DNA of 23,750 bases from Pseudovirgaria hyperparasitica (taxonomy: Eukaryota; Ascomycota; Dothideomycetes; Acrospermales; Acrospermaceae), in the NCBI RefSeq assembly GCF_010093815.1, contig NW_022985588.1, forward strand, positions 4,500-28,249, read 5' to 3'. The translations under genes and the position numbers were made by a program. Each line of letters starts with the position of its first letter. Within the stretch, counting starts at the first letter, position 1. The notes under the pieces were generated by a model, which was not told the origin of the DNA, did not search any database, and saw only the letters and a program-made list of their open reading frames with translations. Positions 19,461 to 23,750 of this stretch are shown here, one piece after another.

Positions 19461-22400
19461 TAAGGAGCTAAGATATACTTATTATTATATAGGCGAACGT
19501 ATAATATAAACGAGAAAACCAGGCCACGCTCCTAGAAGAGATAGATACCGTAATAATAGCTATCTAGAAGCTATATAAACACTACTAAACCGATAAACTA
19601 ACAACACACCTAGGATACTATACTATCTACCCCCCGGACCTAGATAGGAGAGTCCTATTCTATATATATAAATCTATCCCGCTCTTAGAATAGTCCTATA
19701 TAGAACGGGATAATCTCCGGATAATACTATACCTCTAGATAGAAATAGGGCCTCTCTATATATATAATATCTATAACTAGAGAGAATTACTTACGCCGGA
19801 CGCTATACTAGAGAGTATCACGGAACTAGAATAATATATCCTTCTAGGCGACTTTAACCTCTACTATAGATAGTAGGGAGGCCCGATAGTCCTTAGGGAA
19901 GAGCTTAGAGTAAGGGAATTATATACGAGGTGCTATAACCTTCTATACCTCCTTACGCTAGTTAGATAAACCATATAGAGGAAATATAAGGAGGATAAGG
20001 AGGGATCTATACTCGACCTTACCCTCGCCATAGAATATATAAGCCATAGAGTATAATATTACTACTCTAGTAAGACGTAGATAGACTCTAACTATAAATA
20101 TATAGAGACCGTAATAGATATATCTATATCTAACGAATAATGGGGGAGATAGCTATAGAAAGACACTAACTAGAAGAAGTATAGGGAGGACCTAGGATCG
20201 GCGATTCTAGACCCCTCTATAGTTAACGTATCTAATAGCCCGACTATAGATAGGGCCGTATAAGTCCTTCTTTAAGCCTTCTAAAACTTAAGAGATAAAC
20301 ACGTGCCGTACTAAACGTATAAGCCCCTAGACGTAAGGGGTATACCTTAAATACGTGAAAGTAGAAGGGAAGCCCGGAGACTATATATACGCGTATACTA
20401 TATCTAGATAACTAAGATATAGAAGAAATAGAAAGAGGTAATCCGATCTTATAATAGGACCCTCCGTAATAAATAACGTAAATAATAGTATATAATTACT
20501 AATAAATACACACGCCAGGCCGTAGAACTATAGTATATAGTAAAGTAGGCTAAGAGCGTAGACGTACCGACGCTACTACCACTAATACCTCCCTTAATAT
20601 ACTAGGGAAGGATATATACCACGAGCCCCGAAAAGATAGAGATCCTCTAAGAAGTTATATTTCCCCCCCTAGAGCTAGTAGACCTATTAGATATTAATAA
20701 TAATATATATCTAGACACGGTTAATATTCCCGTAGAGATTACGGTAGAAGATATACTCGACGCTATTAAAACACTCCCGAATAATAAAGCGCCCGGACTA
20801 GATAGAATACCGAATAGATGCCTTAAATATACTATATAGGTGACCTTACCACTTATTAGTCTTATCTTCTAGGTATACGCTAAGAACGGGTACCACCCCT
20901 AAAGCTTCTAGACCGCCTATACTATTATACTCCTAAAGCTAGGGAAGAACCCTAACTCCCTAAAAGGATAGAGACTAATTACCCTTCTCTTCTATCTTAG
21001 TAAGATACTTAAGGCTACGATCGCGAAGAAGATAAGTACCGTAGTATAAGAATATAACCTCCTTCTAGCAAACTAGAAGATAAAGACCGGGAGCTCTCTA
21101 ATTACCGCTATCTAATATATCCTCGAAGTTATCTAGACTATATAGAAGTAGGGACGCGTAGTAATACTACTCTCCTTTAATATAGCCGGTATATTTAATA
21201 AGGTAAACTATATAAGACTTATCTATAATCTATAGAAGAGACGTATACCCGAATAGATTACAAAGTTTATATAGTTCTTCCTCGCCGAAAGAATTACCTA
21301 GATATATATCTCTAGATATTAAAGTAAATATAAGAAGATAATATATAGTATTCTATAAGGAAGTACTATCTCTCCGATCCTCTTTCTCTTCTTTACCATA
21401 GACCTTCTATAGGGGATATAGTATATAGAGATAGTAGAATACGCTAATAATATATACCTCCTAGCTATTAATAATAATACTAGTTTAATATATAAACGCC
21501 TTAAATAAGACCATGAGAGATATATCTAGTAGGTAAAGTACTACGGAGTAAAGTTCGCCCCTAAGAAATACTAACTTATATACTTTATTAACCGCCGTAG
21601 GAAATAGACTACTAAGGAAGGAGAGTAACGTTCTAGAATAGATACTTTTAATAAACCGCCGACATAGAGTATATATATACTTAGCGTTATAATTAATAAT
21701 AAACTTAAATAGAGCCTATAGATTGTATATATAGTATCTAGGGCCCTTAAGATAGAAGCCGCTATACACCGGATTACGGCCTCCATATAGGGAACCGCCT
21801 AGGATAAGGCGCGCTAGCTATATATCTCTATAGTACGACCCGCCTTCACGTACGGACACGAGTACTAGTATATAGCCCTTATATAGGCTAGGTAAATAAA
21901 GCTCGAGTCTATATAGAACCGTATACTCCGCCTTATATCTAGCGTATATAAAGCTACTAATATAGTACTACTACGGCGCAAGATAAACGTAATAAGTATA
22001 TAAGACTTCTACTAGATATAGAGGGTAATATACTTTACTAAATAATAAGTATAGGAATACGTAGGATACGCCGAATATATCTTCGCCGCGCTATATATAT
22101 AAGTTAATATCTACTACTAAGTACTACTATATATAGACTAGACTTAACTATAATATAAGAGTCTAATAGAGACGGACTTAAACTAAATTATATAGAAGAT
22201 CAGGGATAACCCGGATGTCTCCCTAGACCGGTAGAACCCTTAGGAGCTTATACGGGCTATATAGTCGTAGACCTAGAATAAATAGAAGGAAGTCCTCCGG
22301 ACCTGTTAGACATTCTAATAGAATAGGTATCTAGAATAGATCCGGGGACTATAGAAGAAACCGAGTAGATAGATATACAAGGGGCTTACGAAAGCCTAAG

Positions 22401-22762
22401 TATCTATCCTCCTCTAAGCCTAAATAGAAGCTATAGGACTTCTATACTACTTATACTAGAGGGGCGTCCTAGACGCGTCTCTATAGTATAAAGTATACGG
22501 CCGGAGAGATATAATATAGTACTATCTTACGATATACCCGGACCTCTATACGTAGAGATAATCGCTTATCTATACGATAAGGACCTTTAATATCACGTGG
22601 TAGCTTAATAAGTACCCTAAGGAGATCGCCTAATAGATACTTATATACCTCTCTCTCCCCTAATACTAATAGACCCGGATATATATACCGGAAGTAACTA
22701 GGTATATACTAGATAGACCCCGATATACGCCGGAAGAACCCTAGGAGAACCCCGATTATTAG
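19460..22762 (+). pseudogene. LINE B ORF2: endonuclease and reverse transcriptase, catalytically dead
   Basis: This is homologous codon for codon to LINE A ORF2, with the same length (3303 nt), start overlap and stop. The reverse transcriptase box reads YANN (21440-21451): both catalytic Asp codons GAT became AAT. The endonuclease SDH reads SNY (20087-20095). RIP-type stops are denser than in LINE A. The endonuclease GDFN motif is still visible near 19847. Even without stops the protein would lack the metal-binding Asp pair needed for polymerisation. Confidence 0.88.
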
Positions 22763-22786
22763 TTAAGGGCGACTCTTAACTAATAA
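22756..22786 (+). other. 3' hairpin of LINE B at the ORF2 stop
   Basis: TTATTAGTTAAGGG, loop CGA, CTCTTAACTAATAA: 14-bp arms with one G-T pair. It is at the same place relative to the ORF2 stop as in LINE A. Confidence 0.8.
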
Positions 22787-23027
22787 CCCCCGTACTCTAT
22801 ACGTGCTACCTAAGGGTAAAACGATAGTACTATAGGTTATAGGTCTATAGATATTCCTAACGGCTATATACTTAAGATAACACGAAGGTTTCACGAGATG
22901 TAGTTATAGAGAGAAGGGAGTTTTTCCTTATATAAAGGTTTCTTCTTATATAATAGCTTAGACTAAAGGAGGTATATACCTATAGAGTAAACTACTCTAT
23001 CTAGTTATATAATATTATTATTATTAT
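22763..23027 (+). other. 3'UTR and (ATT)n tail of LINE B
   Basis: This is non-coding, homologous to 17862-18132, and ends in a shorter (ATT)n run from about 23013. The right target duplication follows directly. Confidence 0.8.
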
Positions 23028-23041
23028 TATAATATATATAG
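23028..23041 (+). repeat. Right target-site duplication of LINE B
   Basis: TATAATATATATAG is identical to 12401-12414. It marks where the interrupted helicase locus resumes. Confidence 0.65.
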
Positions 23042-23750
23042 AATATAGTAAACCTAAATATCGCGTACTTTAAAAGCATAGAAGGATATAATACTTAAAT
23101 ATAATAAAATATAGGCTTATAATACTCGGAGAGTATCTAGGGATAAGTATATGAATATAAAATAGAATAAGACTAACGCGGTACCTTATATATATATAGC
23201 TATATACTATTCTAGACGTAGTTACCTACGATATAATATTATAAGATAAGAATTATAGCTATCTAATTCTATTAAGGGTATTAGATAATATAAAGTAAAT
23301 AACTATACGTCTAACCATGCTACGCTAAGTTACGTACGTATTATAAACGTATATTTAAGGAATAATAAGAATATAAACGAGTTTCACCTGGTAGATACCT
23401 TATTATTCTAGCTTCTACCTCTATTATCTAATCTATATCTCTATCTTTCTTACGTCTATAATATACTACGTATATACTATATAATTAGTCTATAAATTAT
23501 AAATACTATATTAACTACGTACGTTAACTATATATAATTAATATATTAAATCCGATTCTATAATAAAGTAACCGTCTAAATATAGTAATTACTATAGTAC
23601 TACTTTATATCTTAAGCCTAGATATATAAGTAAAGCGTAAAGCTATAGAGGCGCGTATAAGGTAGCTATATATAGAAGTATATATAGCTACTCTACTTAT
23701 AGACTATAGGTATTAAACTAAGAATAAGCTTAGTATAAAAAGAGTATATA
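23042..23750 (+). pseudogene. Probable continuation of the helicase-locus reading frame, unknown domain
   Basis: This is host sequence beyond LINE B, running off the window. Joining it to 12414 with one copy of the duplication keeps a frame readable for most of the 709 bases, with only TAA/TAG stops of RIP type. The decoded segments look protein-like (for example a His-Ala-Thr-Leu-Ser-like stretch near 23310) but match no family I recognise. In DNA this rich in TA, other frames can also look open, so the coding claim is tentative. No other gene is visible here. Confidence 0.35.

Larger units (their letters stand above)
12415..23027 (+). mobile_element. LINE B: Tad1-like non-LTR retrotransposon, interrupted by LINE A
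   Basis: This is an outer full-length element that copied itself by target-primed reverse transcription. Its parts are a 5'UTR (12415-12835), the first ORF1 codons, then the LINE A insertion, then ORF1 (18138-19460), ORF2 (19460-22762), 3'UTR and an (ATT)n tail. It sits inside the helicase frame between 14-bp duplications. RIP has removed key residues: the YADD box of the reverse transcriptase reads YANN and the endonuclease SDH reads SNY. It is more eroded than LINE A, as expected for the older copy. ORF2 has exactly the same length as in LINE A, so decay has been by substitutions only. Confidence 0.85.

Overview
The window looks like a piece of nuclear genome from a filamentous ascomycete (Pezizomycotina). 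It holds a eukaryotic 18S-ITS1-5.8S-ITS2-28S rDNA unit with fungal sequence, followed by Tad1-clade LINE retrotransposons. Almost everything has been damaged by transitions of one kind (C to T and G to A, mostly CpA/TpG to TpA), which is the signature of repeat-induced point mutation (RIP). The DNA is therefore full of TA dinucleotides and of TAA/TAG stops at former Gln and Trp codons. No intact protein-coding gene was found. All recognisable elements are on the + strand.

Layout. (1) 1-7912: one rDNA unit flanked by intergenic-spacer repeats. It runs as a repeat tail (1-115), spacer and probable 5' external transcribed spacer (116-1101), 18S (1102-2900), ITS1, 5.8S (3042-3198), ITS2, and 28S (3345-7032) with a 332-nt group I intron (5583-5914). 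A short un-mutated downstream spacer and about two 340-bp tandem repeats (7186-7912) follow. The rRNA genes are mutated at universally conserved positions, so this is a decayed unit, probably at or outside the edge of the rDNA array. RIP is patchy: the spacer repeats and a 28S segment around 6228-6365 look untouched. (2) 7913-12414: a large RIP-degraded reading frame for a superfamily 1 (DNA2/NAM7/UPF1-like) helicase with a C-terminal CCHC zinc knuckle and a TTGAN-type pentapeptide repeat. It probably resumes at 23042-23750 and runs off the window. (3) 12415-23027: two Tad-like LINEs, one nested in the other. LINE B (12415-23027) sits in the helicase locus between 14-bp target-site duplications. 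LINE A (12846-18132) sits in LINE B at the start of its ORF1, between 15-bp duplications. Each has a 5'UTR of about 415 nt, ORF1 (gag-like, three zinc knuckles), ORF2 (endonuclease, reverse transcriptase, C-terminal zinc finger; 1100 codons in both) and an (ATT)n tail. The younger inner copy A is less eroded than the outer copy B.

How it fits together. The order of events reads as: helicase locus next to an rDNA unit, then LINE B inserted, then LINE A inserted into B, with RIP acting over these steps. The least familiar items are the helicase plus zinc-knuckle gene, which must have been repetitive to be RIPped, the sharp RIP boundaries in the rDNA, and a 14-3-14 hairpin kept in both the 5'UTR and the 3' end of each LINE.
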